A stretch of 64,000 nt of DNA from CAZJVD01 sp964549505. Its GTDB lineage: Bacteria > Bdellovibrionota > UBA1018 > CAZJVD01. Numbering within the stretch: position 1 is the first letter of the stretch; every line of letters starts with the position of its first letter. Shown one piece after another: positions 42,477-51,216 of the stretch. A program made the translations under genes and the position numbers. The notes under the pieces are model-generated. The model was not told where the DNA came from. It searched no databases and saw only the letters and a list, made by a program, of their open reading frames with translations. The stretch is taken from the NCBI GenBank assembly GCA_964549505.1, contig CAZJVD010000004.1:62001-126000 (forward strand), written 5' to 3'.

Positions 42477-43379
42477 GTGGGCCCAACCCGTCAGGATTTG
42501 ACCCTCGCGGGACAGGGGATTTTTCGGGGCGCTTTTGTGCTCTCGCCTAAATTTGTCGTGATGGCGTTACGGAAACCGGATCAGACCATTCTTGTGCGTT
42601 CGCGGAGGCGGCGCTTCGAGGAGTGGGATCGCAGGTTGGGCGCCGTTCCCGTTCTTCGCAAGGCGGTTTGCCTTCTCGAATGGCTTTATGAATCCTTGGA
42701 TCATTGGACCGTGAGTGTGCAGTGGCGACTGCGCGGGGAAAGCCATGAGGCGCTCGCGAAGCGTTTAGCTGGCGGATGGGGTCTTGTGGTCGCACTGGGT
42801 TTCGGAATGGCGATCGCCATGGTGGCGTTTTCTCCAGCGTTACTCGGTGATGGACTTGCTCGGGCTCTCGCGTTTTTAGGATTGTTCTGGGTTTTGAAAT
42901 GGCTTCCTGGAACCGATGGACTTTTTCGGATGCAAGGTGCAGTTCATCGCGCGCTCTCGGCGTCGCGATCGGGAAAAATTGAACCGGAACGTCTTGCAGA
43001 GGCCTCAGCGGCCTTTCAACCATGTCCTTTTCTTGCGTTTGTTCTCGGGGGTTTTGCTTTGTTTGCGGTTGCGAGTGGCGTGTCGTTTTATGGCATTCGT
43101 GGTGAGGGCGTTAGCGGCGTTTTGTTTCGCCTTGTTCTTGTGTTGGTGGTGTTCAGCTTGGTCAGTGAGGTTCTTGATCGGTTTCCAAAACTTTTTGCAG
43201 GGTTACAGAAGGCACTTTGGGGAACGGCTTCGATCGAAGAGCTCGAAGTGGCAGGCGCGGCAGTGAAAGAGATGCTTCGCCTCGAGGCGGGTGCATCGGT
43301 CGTCGACAAACTAGGGCGTTCAAAGTTCATGGAGCACGAGATGGTCGTACGATCGATTCGGGAGATTCCGGATGTTTGA
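42477..43379 (+). CDS. DUF1385 (YqhQ-like) membrane protein
   Basis: 300 residues. Residues 10-45 (GQGIFRGAFVLSPKFVVMALRKPD) align by pattern with the DUF1385 start GGQAVxEGVMMRxPxxxAVAVRKPDG, though VMM is replaced. PVLRKAVCLLEWLYESL fits the next block (PxLRGxxxLxxSL), and several membrane spans follow. A DUF1385 gene between rpmE and prfA is a recurrent arrangement in many bacteria, which supports the call. The start is GTG 42477, 6 bases after rpmE; it overlaps prfA by 8 bases. Biochemical function is not established; a metal-dependent role has been suggested for the family. Confidence 0.75.
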   Translation: MGPTRQDLTLAGQGIFRGAFVLSPKFVVMALRKPDQTILVRSRRRRFEEWDRRLGAVPVLRKAVCLLEWLYESLDHWTVSVQWRLRGESHEALAKRLAGGWGLVVALGFGMAIAMVAFSPALLGDGLARALAFLGLFWVLKWLPGTDGLFRMQGAVHRALSASRSGKIEPERLAEASAAFQPCPFLAFVLGGFALFAVASGVSFYGIRGEGVSGVLFRLVLVLVVFSLVSEVLDRFPKLFAGLQKALWGTASIEELEVAGAAVKEMLRLEAGASVVDKLGRSKFMEHEMVVRSIREIPDV

Positions 43380-44445
43380 TCGCCTGGAGTCCGTTGAACG
43401 TCGCTACGAAGAACTCGAGAGTCGTCTCGGAGATCCTGATCTTGGATCCAATCCGGCTGAGTTCCAAAGGCTGTCGCGCGAGTACGCCAGTCTTCGCGAT
43501 CTGATTGCGACGTTTCGTCGTTACAAGAAACTCAGGCAGGAGATTCGTGAGAACCAGGAGATCTTGCGTGGCGCGGACCGAGATATGTCGGGTCTTGCGA
43601 AAGAGGAGCTTAAGACGCTCGAACCCGAACTGACTGCGTGCGAACATTCTCTTAAGATCTTGCTGCTCCCAAAGGATCCCAACGACGATAAGAACGTCAT
43701 CTTAGAAGTGCGTGCGGGCGCTGGTGGCGAGGAAGCCGCACTTTTTGTGGCTGAACTCTTTCGTGCCTATCAAAAGTTTGGAGCAGAGCTCGGGTGGCGT
43801 GTCGAAGTTTTGTCCGCTAATCCAACGGGTCTTGGCGGTCTCAAAGAGATCATCGCGTCGATTGAGGGGCAACGAGTGTACAGCCGCCTCAAGTGGGAAG
43901 GCGGCGTTCATCGTGTCCAGCGTGTGCCCGAAACCGAAGCACAAGGTCGCGTTCATACCTCGACGGTCACCGTGGCAGCACTGCCCGAGGCCGAGGAGGT
44001 CGACGTGAAAATCGATCCGGCCGATCTTCGAATCGATGTATACCGAGCCGGCGGTCATGGCGGTCAAGGCGTCAACACCACGGACTCCGCGGTGCGTATC
44101 ACGCACAATCCTTCTGGACTGGTTGTGGTCTGTCAGGACGAACGATCGCAGCTCAAGAACAAGATGAAAGCGATGAAGATTCTGCGTTCGCGACTCCTCG
44201 ATCTGGAAACGGAACGTGCCGCAACGGAGCATTCCGAAAAGCGACGGACGATGGTGGGTACGGGCGACCGGAGTGAGCGCATTCGAACGTATAACTTTCC
44301 GCAAGGACGCGTGACCGATCACCGTATCGGCCTCACCCTCTACGACTTGCCCGCTGTGATGGAAGGCAAGATGACCGAGATCTCCGAGAAACTCGAAGCC
44401 CACTTTCAGGTCGAGGCGCTCAGGCAGCAGGGTTACGTCGTATGA
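43372..44445 (+). CDS. prfA: Peptide chain release factor 1
   Basis: 357 residues. The N-terminal helical domain is followed by NVILEVRAGAGGEEAALF, and the peptidyl-tRNA hydrolysis motif GGQ lies in RAGGHGGQGVNTTDSAVR. The tail GRVTDHRIGLTLYDLPAVM is typical of RF1. It releases peptides at UAA and UAG. prmC, the methylase of the GGQ glutamine, follows with a 4-base overlap. Confidence 0.97.
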   Translation: MFDRLESVERRYEELESRLGDPDLGSNPAEFQRLSREYASLRDLIATFRRYKKLRQEIRENQEILRGADRDMSGLAKEELKTLEPELTACEHSLKILLLPKDPNDDKNVILEVRAGAGGEEAALFVAELFRAYQKFGAELGWRVEVLSANPTGLGGLKEIIASIEGQRVYSRLKWEGGVHRVQRVPETEAQGRVHTSTVTVAALPEAEEVDVKIDPADLRIDVYRAGGHGGQGVNTTDSAVRITHNPSGLVVVCQDERSQLKNKMKAMKILRSRLLDLETERAATEHSEKRRTMVGTGDRSERIRTYNFPQGRVTDHRIGLTLYDLPAVMEGKMTEISEKLEAHFQVEALRQQGYVV

Positions 44446-45368
44446 TGTCGCGTCTCGAGCTTGAGAGAGCTGTCAAGGATCTGTTGCGTGGCCGGCTGCT
44501 TGCGGGGCGCGATCTTTCGGAGCAGGAGCCTTTTCTTATTATCGAGCAAGGCTATCGTTTAGCAAAACTGCCGCGTCCATCGCGACTCGAGTGGGTCACG
44601 AGTCCGACTTCGGAGGTTCCCGCTGCGGTTTCTGAGCGAGCGCTGGGGCTTGCTGAGAAGCGCGCGGAAGGCGCGTTGTTACAGTATCTGTTAGGGCGAA
44701 CGGAGTTTGCGGGTCTCGAACTTGCGGTCGGGCCGGGAGTCCTCGTGCCCCGTCCGGAGACCGAGTTCTGCGTGGATCAAGCGGTCGCTGATTTGCGGTC
44801 CAAGTTTGAGAAAAGCGTGCGACGGAGTCCCGTCGGACTTGAGATTGGTTTGGGATCCGGAGCCATCAGCTTGGCGCTGCTGAAAACGTTCTCGGAGCTG
44901 CGGATGACAGCAACCGAATGGTCCGTGGAAGCGCGGGCCTGGGCCGAGATCAACGCGCGAGCGACGGGCTTAGAGGAACGATTGACGATTGTGAGTACAG
45001 GTCATGCTCGCGACGTGTTCGAAAGTATCGAGCGCCGTGAAAGTCCCGCGTTTGACTTCTTAATCGCAAACCCTCCCTATCTGTCGGTTGGCGATCAAAT
45101 CGACGAATCCGTTCTCGTGCACGAACCGCATGCCGCCCTTTTTCCGCCTTCAGAGCCTCTCTTCTTTTATCAAGTCATCGCATCGCAGGCGGGTCGCATG
45201 CTTCGCCCGGGAGCGCCGATTTACCTCGAGATTCCACACGAGCGCGCCGCTGAAGTGCGTGCGTTGTTTGAGAAAGAAGACTACATTGTTGCTGTGGAAA
45301 ACGATTTGACAGGACGGCCACGTTTTTTAAGGGCTGGGCGTCAGGAGCACGGGCATGGATCGGTTTGA
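44442..45368 (+). CDS. prmC: Release-factor glutamine N5-methyltransferase PrmC
   Basis: 308 residues. LLGRTEFAGLELAVGPGVLVPRPETE is the family block before the SAM site LEIGLGSGAISLALL, and the catalytic FLIANPPYLS (NPPY) binds the target glutamine. It modifies the GGQ glutamine of RF1/RF2. An N-terminal helical domain of about 90 residues is present. It starts in an ATGA overlap with prfA and overlaps murA by 14 bases. Confidence 0.95.
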   Translation: MMSRLELERAVKDLLRGRLLAGRDLSEQEPFLIIEQGYRLAKLPRPSRLEWVTSPTSEVPAAVSERALGLAEKRAEGALLQYLLGRTEFAGLELAVGPGVLVPRPETEFCVDQAVADLRSKFEKSVRRSPVGLEIGLGSGAISLALLKTFSELRMTATEWSVEARAWAEINARATGLEERLTIVSTGHARDVFESIERRESPAFDFLIANPPYLSVGDQIDESVLVHEPHAALFPPSEPLFFYQVIASQAGRMLRPGAPIYLEIPHERAAEVRALFEKEDYIVAVENDLTGRPRFLRAGRQEHGHGSV

Positions 45369-46632
45369 AATCGAAGGCGGTCGAAGGTTGTCAGGTTCTG
45401 TCGTGGCAGGTGGGTCAAAGAACTCGTCATTGCCTTGTCTCTTCGCAACCCTACTCTCCGAGAAGGAGTCCGTTGTTCGGCGTGTTCCGAATCTTCAAGA
45501 CATCACCTCGACGGTGAGTTTGCTTCAGTCTTTGGGCTGCGATGTTTCGCGGGATCTCGAGCGTGGAGAGGTCCGGTCGAAACTCGTGTCTCTGAAAACA
45601 GACGAAGCTCCCTATGATCTTGTTCGAAAGATGCGCGCGAGTGTTCTTGTGTTGGGACCGCTGCTTGCGCGGTTTGGTCGCGCGCGCGTGAGTATGCCCG
45701 GTGGGTGCGCGATTGGTGCACGGCCAGTCGATTTTCATCTGGCGGGACTGAAGCAGATGGGTGCCCAGATCACGATTCAGGAAGGCTTTATCGAAGCGCG
45801 TTGTCAGAAGCTTCAGGGCGCTCGCATCGGTCTTGAGTTTCCAAGTGTCGGTGCTACGGAAAACTTGATGATGGCCGCTACACTTGCTTCGGGAGAAACA
45901 CTTCTCGAGAACTGTGCGCAAGAGCCCGAGATCGTGTGTCTCGCGAATGCTTTGCGTTCGATGGGCGCTGTGATCGAAGGAGCTGGTACGCCGGTGATTC
46001 GGGTTCAAGGAGCCGCATCGGGAAGTCTCGGTGGCATCGAACACGCTGTGGTCGGAGATCGCATCGAAGCAGGAACCTTTCTCGCCGCTGGTTTTGCAAC
46101 GGGGGGCGATGTCGAGGTGAAAGGGATTCATCCCGAGATGCTCGAGGCCGTTCTTTTGGTTTTTGAAGCTGCCGGTGCAAAAGTTCATCGAGGTACCGTG
46201 AGCGCAGGTGATGGCGTTCGCGTTCAGGCTCAAGGGCGTTCGCGTGCCGTTCACTTCCGTACGTTGCCGTTTCCAGGATTTCCGACCGATATGCAGGCCC
46301 AGCTCATGGCTGTTCTCACGCTAGCGAGTGGGACGAGCGTGATTGAGGAAACTGTTTTTGAAAATCGTTTCATGCACGTTCCGGAACTCACTCGAATGGG
46401 AGCGCAGGTCGTGATCAAGGGTAACGCTGCTTTGGTCGAAGGTGTGGGCGAGTTGCGAGCCGCCCCTGTCATGGCGACCGATCTACGGGCCAGTGCGGGT
46501 CTTGTGATTGCAGCGTTGGCGGCGCACGGGACTTCTGTGATCAATCGTATCTACCATCTGGACCGGGGCTACGAGTGCATGGAGGAGAAACTTCGGGCGC
46601 TTGGCGCCGATGTTAAGCGGGTCTCGGCTTAG
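45355..46632 (+). CDS. murA: UDP-GlcNAc enolpyruvyltransferase MurA
   Basis: 425 residues. The substrate Lys-Asn pair is in GGSKNSSLPCL near residue 21, and the fosfomycin-targeted catalytic cysteine is C118 in PGGCAIGARPVDFHL. EFPSVGATENLMMAA and the late LRASAGLVIAALAA with YHLDRGYE are conserved. It catalyses the first committed step of peptidoglycan synthesis, the partner step of MurB at 16757. It is the last gene of the rpmE operon. Confidence 0.98.
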   Translation: MDRFEIEGGRRLSGSVVAGGSKNSSLPCLFATLLSEKESVVRRVPNLQDITSTVSLLQSLGCDVSRDLERGEVRSKLVSLKTDEAPYDLVRKMRASVLVLGPLLARFGRARVSMPGGCAIGARPVDFHLAGLKQMGAQITIQEGFIEARCQKLQGARIGLEFPSVGATENLMMAATLASGETLLENCAQEPEIVCLANALRSMGAVIEGAGTPVIRVQGAASGSLGGIEHAVVGDRIEAGTFLAAGFATGGDVEVKGIHPEMLEAVLLVFEAAGAKVHRGTVSAGDGVRVQAQGRSRAVHFRTLPFPGFPTDMQAQLMAVLTLASGTSVIEETVFENRFMHVPELTRMGAQVVIKGNAALVEGVGELRAAPVMATDLRASAGLVIAALAAHGTSVINRIYHLDRGYECMEEKLRALGADVKRVSA

Positions 46633-46645
46633 GGCGTGTCCGGCT

Positions 46646-47020
46646 TTAGCCAGCGTCCCCATCGATGATACCGCCCTTTTTCCGGCGAGCGAGCTGACGT
46701 TTGTTTTCATTGCTCTCGCGGTAACGGCGGAGCCCCTGACGCGCGGACGTCTCTTTACCCGATCCAAGATTCTCTAAGATTTTGATGAAAGACGTAGAAA
46801 CACTGGCTGGCGGGGGTGTCTTTCCGTCTGCTTCGGCGACAGCTTGGTCGGCTGTCCCCTCATGATCTTGGGCCTCTTTTGGGGTGTCTTTTTTCGGGGC
46901 GTGGTGCTGCTGCGACGGCACCGGATCGTGCGGGCTATCGCGGTCGGTGCGAGCCGTCTGACGGGGTTCCGTGAGCGGCTTAACGAATTTTCGTAGAGCT
47001 TGGGCGACGCGAGAGAACAC
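46646..47020 (-). CDS. Small basic protein of unknown function
   Basis: 124 residues from GTG 47020 with AAAGG upstream. The N-terminus is basic, the middle (residues 20-75) is low-complexity and rich in His, Gln, Pro and Asp, and the C-terminus GSGKETSARQGLRRYRESNENKRQLARRKKGG is strongly basic. No signal or membrane span; nucleic-acid binding is possible but inferred from charge alone. It is convergent with murA (13-base gap) and divergent from the aminotransferase gene. Confidence 0.5.
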   Translation of the reverse strand: MFSRVAQALRKFVKPLTEPRQTARTDRDSPHDPVPSQQHHAPKKDTPKEAQDHEGTADQAVAEADGKTPPPASVSTSFIKILENLGSGKETSARQGLRRYRESNENKRQLARRKKGGIIDGDAG

Positions 47021-47057
47021 AGGTCACGACCTTTCCGATCAAAGCTTGCCGAGAGGC

Positions 47058-47063
47058 TATAAT
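47058..47063 (+). promoter_or_regulatory. -10 box of the aminotransferase gene
   Basis: TATAAT at 47058-47063 is a perfect -10 hexamer 77 bases before the ATG at 47140. No good -35 was found at 16-18 bases upstream, so this may be an activated promoter. Confidence 0.4.
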
Positions 47064-47139
47064 GCGCCCAGCTGTATTATCGGCAGGTACCTGTGAAAAC
47101 TTGAGAAAAAAAATCGTAGATGTTACTAATGGAATTTTA

Positions 47140-48402
47140 ATGGACAGCTCTAAGGATATCTTTTCAAAAGCATTCACCTATTCGGCTGCCAATGAGGTCA
47201 AGAAGTCGGGTTTGTATCCGTTTTTCCGTGTGATCCAGTCGACATCTGGGTCATCCGTGGTTTCGGGGGGCAGTCACCGGGTCATGATCGGGTCGAATAA
47301 CTATCTCGGCTTTACGCATCACCCTCGTGTGATCGAAGCAGCCCGGGATGCCATTGTTCGCTTTGGTAGCGGATGCACCGGCTCGCGTTTTCTGAACGGC
47401 AATCTTGAGCTCCATGAGCAGCTCGAGGCGGAGTTTGTTAGGTTTTTAGGTAAGCCAGCCGCCCTTGTGTTGACGACGGGGTTTCTCACCAATCTGAGTG
47501 TGATCTCGGCCATCAGCGGTCGCAAGGACGTGATCTATAGCGATCGCGAGAACCATGCGTCCATTATGTGTGCGCAGCAGATGGCAATCTGCGAGACCAT
47601 TAAGTTCAAGCATAACGATCCTGCTGATCTCGAGCGTGTTCTTGAAATGACACGGTCCAAGTACGAAGGTGCCATGATTGTGGCGGACGGTGTTTTCTCG
47701 ATGTCCGGTGATATTTTTCGTCTCGACCAGGTCGCTAGGATTGCAAAAAAGTATGGGTGCCGAGTCTACGTCGACGACGCACACGGCATGGGTGTCATGG
47801 GACCCCAAGGTCAGGGTACGGCTCACCACTTCGGCATTCAGGACGATGTCGATCTCATCATGGGGACATTCTCGAAGTCCTTTGCCAGCTTAGGTGGAGT
47901 GGTCGCCGGTGACGAAACCGTGATCGATTTCATCCGTCACAATGCTCGCCCGTTTATTTTCAGTGCTTCGATTCCGCCATCCGCCGCAGCGACGGTCCTC
48001 GAATGTCTCAGGATTTTGCGTGAAGAACCGCAGCATCTCGAGAACCTTCGTCGTAACGCGCTTAAAATGTCGGAAGGGTTTCGTTCAATCGGTTTCAACA
48101 CACTCGGCAGTCAGACGCCGATCATTCCGATCTTAATCGGTGATGATTTGGATGCGTTTAAGTTTGCAGCCGCACTTTATGAAAACGGTGTGTTTGCGAC
48201 TCCGGTCGTTTCGCCCGCCGTGCCGAAGGGCTGTGCGCTGATTCGCACCAGTTATATGGCCAGCCATCGTGATGAGGATCTCAATTATGTTCTCGAAGTT
48301 TTCGAGAAGTTGGGTCAGCAGTTCGGTATTACCGGAAACGCTGGTCGGCAGGCTGAGTTGAACGAGCTTGCTTCTCATCATTTTGGAATTCAAACCGTTT
48401 AG
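47140..48402 (+). CDS. Serine palmitoyltransferase-like alpha-oxoamine synthase
   Basis: 420 residues from ATG 47140 (GGA six bases upstream). Fold-type I PLP enzyme: GSNNYLGFTHHPRV, GSGCTGSRFLNGN, DRENHASIM, DGVFSMSGDIF, VDDAHGMGVMG and the PLP lysine K246 in GTFSKSFASLGG. The family includes serine palmitoyltransferase, KBL and BioF. FSKSFASLGG and a GNAT-like acyltransferase next door favour serine palmitoyltransferase, which joins serine and an acyl thioester to give 3-ketosphinganine. It is cytoplasmic. KBL is the main alternative but tdh is not adjacent. Confidence 0.78.
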   Translation: MDSSKDIFSKAFTYSAANEVKKSGLYPFFRVIQSTSGSSVVSGGSHRVMIGSNNYLGFTHHPRVIEAARDAIVRFGSGCTGSRFLNGNLELHEQLEAEFVRFLGKPAALVLTTGFLTNLSVISAISGRKDVIYSDRENHASIMCAQQMAICETIKFKHNDPADLERVLEMTRSKYEGAMIVADGVFSMSGDIFRLDQVARIAKKYGCRVYVDDAHGMGVMGPQGQGTAHHFGIQDDVDLIMGTFSKSFASLGGVVAGDETVIDFIRHNARPFIFSASIPPSAAATVLECLRILREEPQHLENLRRNALKMSEGFRSIGFNTLGSQTPIIPILIGDDLDAFKFAAALYENGVFATPVVSPAVPKGCALIRTSYMASHRDEDLNYVLEVFEKLGQQFGITGNAGRQAELNELASHHFGIQTV

Positions 48403-48414
48403 CGTGGGGTCTTT

Positions 48415-48458
48415 GTAGTTTCCGGGTAGTTTCCGGGTAGTTTCCGAGTAGTTTCAGG
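48415..48458 (+). repeat. Four tandem 11-bp repeats forming the ribosome binding site of the next gene
   Basis: The unit GTAGTTTCCGG is repeated four times at 48415, 48426, 48437 and 48448, with single changes in copies three and four. The last copy ends CAGG and, with the next bases, makes the AGGAG ribosome binding site 7 bases before the ATG at 48466. A helical-turn period and contact with the binding site suggest either regulation or phase-variable spacing. Confidence 0.85.
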
Positions 48459-48465
48459 AGTTCTT

Positions 48466-49596
48466 ATGATCGAAGTTCGTCCCGTCCGGTCCAAGCGCGA
48501 TTGGAAAACCTTTGTAGACCTCGCGTGGAAATTCAATCAGAACGACCCACACTGGGTTCCCCCTCTTCGCATCGCTGTTCATGAAATTCTTGATGTTGAG
48601 AAGAATCCTTTTTTTAAACATGCCTACATGAATCCGCTGATCGCCTATGAGAATGGCAATCCGGTGGGACGCATGGTGGGTGTGATCGATGAAAATCACA
48701 ATCGCGCCTACTCCGAGCACACCGGTTTTTTTGGATTTTTTGAATCCGACAACCGTACCGATGTTGCGGCGGCTCTGTTTCGCGAGACGGAGACCTGGCT
48801 CAAAGGTCTTGGCATGAACAAGATTCGTGGTCCCATGAATCCCAGCACGAACGCCGACTTTGGTCTTCTCATTGATGGGTTCGACGTCGATCCGACCATC
48901 ATGACCACGCACAATCCACGCTACTATGCTGATCTGGTGGAAAAAAACGGTCTCGCGAAGGTGATGGATCTCTATGCTTACGCGCTTACGCACAGCTTGA
49001 AAGTACCTGAGAAAGTGCTTCGCCATTTCGAGCGACTCAAACAGAGCGCCAAGATCCACGTTCGAACGATCAACACGGCTGACTTTGATAACGAAGTGGG
49101 CCGCATCATGGACGTCTACAACGACGCCTGGCAGGACAACTGGGGTTTTGTCCAAATGGATCCGCTGGAGATCAAGCAGCTCGTGAAAGAACTCAAGATG
49201 ATCTATGACCCCCGCATGGTTCTCATGGTCGAAGTGGACGGAGAGCTCGCGGCTTTCGGGATTGGTTTGCCCGACGTCAATATCGCGATCAAAAAAGTTC
49301 CGAACGGAAAACTCTTTCCATTTGGTCTTCCAAAGCTACTCTGGAATCTCAAAGGTCCCGGCAAAAAGGCCATCAATCTTTTGCGCGTCTATGGTCTAGG
49401 CGTTCGCAAGAAATACGAAAAGCTCGGCATTGGTCCACTGCTGTACCTCGAGTATTTCAAACGCGGATTGGCGGCGGGTTACGAGTTTGGTGAGGCTTCG
49501 TGGATTCTGGAGTCCAATGTTCCCATGCGCAAAGCGATGGAGCGTTTCGGCGCGCCTGCGCGGAAGATTTGGCGGATTTACGAGAAGGCACTTTGA
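48466..49596 (+). CDS. GNAT-superfamily acyltransferase, possible ceramide synthase
   Basis: 376 residues in a long GNAT-like layout: an N-terminal half with DPHWVPPLR, RMVGVIDENHN, GFFGFFES and RGPMNPSTNADFG, and a C-terminal half with DAWQDNWGFV, ELAAFGIGLPDVN, KYEKLGIGPLLYLEYFKRG and ASWILESNVPM. This is the pattern of the YghO-like acyltransferases, a group to which the bacterial ceramide synthase of Caulobacter belongs (from memory, not searched). It would N-acylate a sphinganine made by the enzyme encoded just upstream. It begins after the four 11-bp repeats. Confidence 0.65.
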   Translation: MIEVRPVRSKRDWKTFVDLAWKFNQNDPHWVPPLRIAVHEILDVEKNPFFKHAYMNPLIAYENGNPVGRMVGVIDENHNRAYSEHTGFFGFFESDNRTDVAAALFRETETWLKGLGMNKIRGPMNPSTNADFGLLIDGFDVDPTIMTTHNPRYYADLVEKNGLAKVMDLYAYALTHSLKVPEKVLRHFERLKQSAKIHVRTINTADFDNEVGRIMDVYNDAWQDNWGFVQMDPLEIKQLVKELKMIYDPRMVLMVEVDGELAAFGIGLPDVNIAIKKVPNGKLFPFGLPKLLWNLKGPGKKAINLLRVYGLGVRKKYEKLGIGPLLYLEYFKRGLAAGYEFGEASWILESNVPMRKAMERFGAPARKIWRIYEKAL

Positions 49597-49599
49597 ACC

Positions 49600-49860
49600 T
49601 TGAAGAAAGTCACCGTTTACACGATTGATCCATGTCCTTACTGTACGCAGGCAAAAAGCTTGTTGCAGTCGAAGGGAGTCTCCTTTGAGGAGGTGCGTGT
49701 TCAGCGCGATGACGATGCCATGCGCGAAGCATTGCTCCGAAAGTCTGGCATGCGCACGTTTCCTCAGATTTTTTTCGGCGACGAACTTGTGGGCGGTTAT
49801 GCCGAGTTGAAGCGTCTGGAAGACACGCATGGAATATTGAAAGCGCTTGGACGGTCATGA
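49600..49860 (+). CDS. grxC: Glutaredoxin
   Basis: 86 residues. The dithiol active site CPYC is at residues 12-15, the cis-Pro segment MRTFPQIFFG follows, and GGYAELKRLEDT is the glutathione-binding C-terminal part. It reduces disulfides using glutathione. The TTG start is 3 bases after the acyltransferase stop, with no clear ribosome binding site, suggesting coupling. Confidence 0.93.
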   Translation: MKKVTVYTIDPCPYCTQAKSLLQSKGVSFEEVRVQRDDDAMREALLRKSGMRTFPQIFFGDELVGGYAELKRLEDTHGILKALGRS

Positions 49861-49892
49861 CACATTCTGTCCGCGCGTGATACACTGACGGC

Positions 49893-50582
49893 GTGATTGT
49901 TCTTGGAGTCGATCCTGGCTCACAGCGTACGGGCTATTCTCTGATTCGTGTCAAAGCTGGAAAGTTTTCTCTCGTCGATAGTGGCGTGATTGATGTGCAC
50001 ACGCTCGCGATGGAGCGGCGCTTGGCTCGCATGCACGCTGTGCTCGAAGGTGTCATCGACGTGTACGCGCCGAGCCTTCTTGTGCTTGAGCGTATCTTTT
50101 TCGCAGAGAATGCGGTTTCGGCGCTCAAGCTCGGACAAGCGAGGGGAGTGGTGATGCTTCTGGCGGGACAGAAGAAACTCACACTCTTGGAGTTTGCACC
50201 CACCGAGGTCAAACACCTTGTGGCAGGGTATGGGCACGCCTCGAAGGAACAATTATTAAAAACATTGGAACTTCTTCTAGCGCTTGCACCTCAGCATCGA
50301 GAACGGCATTTTCCGACAGCTGACGCTTCGGATGCGACAGCGCTTGCGCTTCTGGGTGCGATACGAAAAGGCGCCCCACGACGCGGATCCATATCCGGTT
50401 TTCAGCCAGGTAAGCCTTCTCGACTCGGAGCGTGGCAAGCTCTAGCCGAGCGTCACTTAAAAGGGGACGTAAAAGCTGCCGTAGGCATCGAAGCGGGCGC
50501 GAATAAGCCGAGTCGAAAGAGGCCCAAGGTGCCAAAGATGCCAAAAGTATTTGACCGTCGCAAGACGCACGATCCAAGATAG
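49893..50582 (+). CDS. ruvC: Holliday-junction resolvase RuvC
   Basis: 229 residues. The acidic catalytic residues are D7 (VLGVDPGS), the Glu in LVLERIFF, and the pair in DASDATALAL. The core ends near residue 165; the last 65 residues are a basic extension rich in Arg, Lys, Pro and Ala that is absent from the roughly 173-residue E. coli protein. It cuts Holliday junctions. Start GTG 49893; ruvA follows after 7 bases. Confidence 0.95.
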   Translation: MIVLGVDPGSQRTGYSLIRVKAGKFSLVDSGVIDVHTLAMERRLARMHAVLEGVIDVYAPSLLVLERIFFAENAVSALKLGQARGVVMLLAGQKKLTLLEFAPTEVKHLVAGYGHASKEQLLKTLELLLALAPQHRERHFPTADASDATALALLGAIRKGAPRRGSISGFQPGKPSRLGAWQALAERHLKGDVKAAVGIEAGANKPSRKRPKVPKMPKVFDRRKTHDPR

Positions 50583-50589
50583 AGGCGCC

Positions 50590-51216
50590 ATGATCGCATT
50601 TCTTCAGGGCAAATTGATCGAAGTATCTGAGAACCATCTCACCATCGGAGTGGGTGACGCCGAGTCGTTAGTCGGTTATCGCGTGTCGGTTCCGGCCTCG
50701 TACGCATCGTCGGGTCGCCATGAGCGTGGAAACAAGGCGACATTTTACGTCTACACCCATGTGCGCGAAGATCAGCTCGACCTCTATGGTTTCGAGACGA
50801 TTTCCGAGCGTGAACTCTTTGTTTCGCTGATGAAGTGTAACGGCGTGGGTCCCAAGGCAGCGCTTGCGATTTTGTCGGGTGCATCTGCCGATGTGATTGT
50901 GGACGCTGTTATCGAAGGCCGTGCAGCGGCGCTGACCGCCATTCCTGGTGTTGGTAAGAAAACCGCCGAGCGTCTGACTCTTGAGTTACGAGATGAGTTT
51001 ATAAAAAAGCGTGACGCCGGGATCTTCTACGCTCCGGCCAGTATTGCAGCGTCGAACGACCGATCGGCATTTCCTGTTTTCGAAGAAGCACGTCAGGCAC
51101 TCACTTCTTTGGGGTTTAAGTCGGCCGATATTGAAGCCGTTCTAAAGAAGACAAAGACTTTTGATCGTGTCGAGAGCGTTGTTCGCAGTGCTCTCCGCGA
51201 GTTAGGTCCCTCATGA
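50590..51216 (+). CDS. ruvA: Holliday-junction DNA-binding protein RuvA
   Basis: 208 residues from ATG 50590 (AGAGG just upstream); an earlier in-frame start at 50551 is not conserved. MIAFLQGKLIEV, the beta-barrel domain and two helix-hairpin-helix motifs are present (MKCNGVGPKAALAIL and ALTAIPGVGKKTAERLTLEL), then a C-terminal domain that contacts RuvB. It binds four-way junctions as a tetramer. It overlaps ruvB by four bases (ATGA). Confidence 0.97.
   Translation: MIAFLQGKLIEVSENHLTIGVGDAESLVGYRVSVPASYASSGRHERGNKATFYVYTHVREDQLDLYGFETISERELFVSLMKCNGVGPKAALAILSGASADVIVDAVIEGRAAALTAIPGVGKKTAERLTLELRDEFIKKRDAGIFYAPASIAASNDRSAFPVFEEARQALTSLGFKSADIEAVLKKTKTFDRVESVVRSALRELGPS

Noticed and set aside
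47062..47139. Upstream ATG start for the serine-palmitoyltransferase-like gene
   Set aside because: It overlaps the TATAAT at 47058-47063 and adds non-conserved residues; ATG 47140 is better.
48415..48458. Tandem repeats considered as a CRISPR array
   Set aside because: Units are 11 bases with no spacers, so this is a simple tandem repeat.
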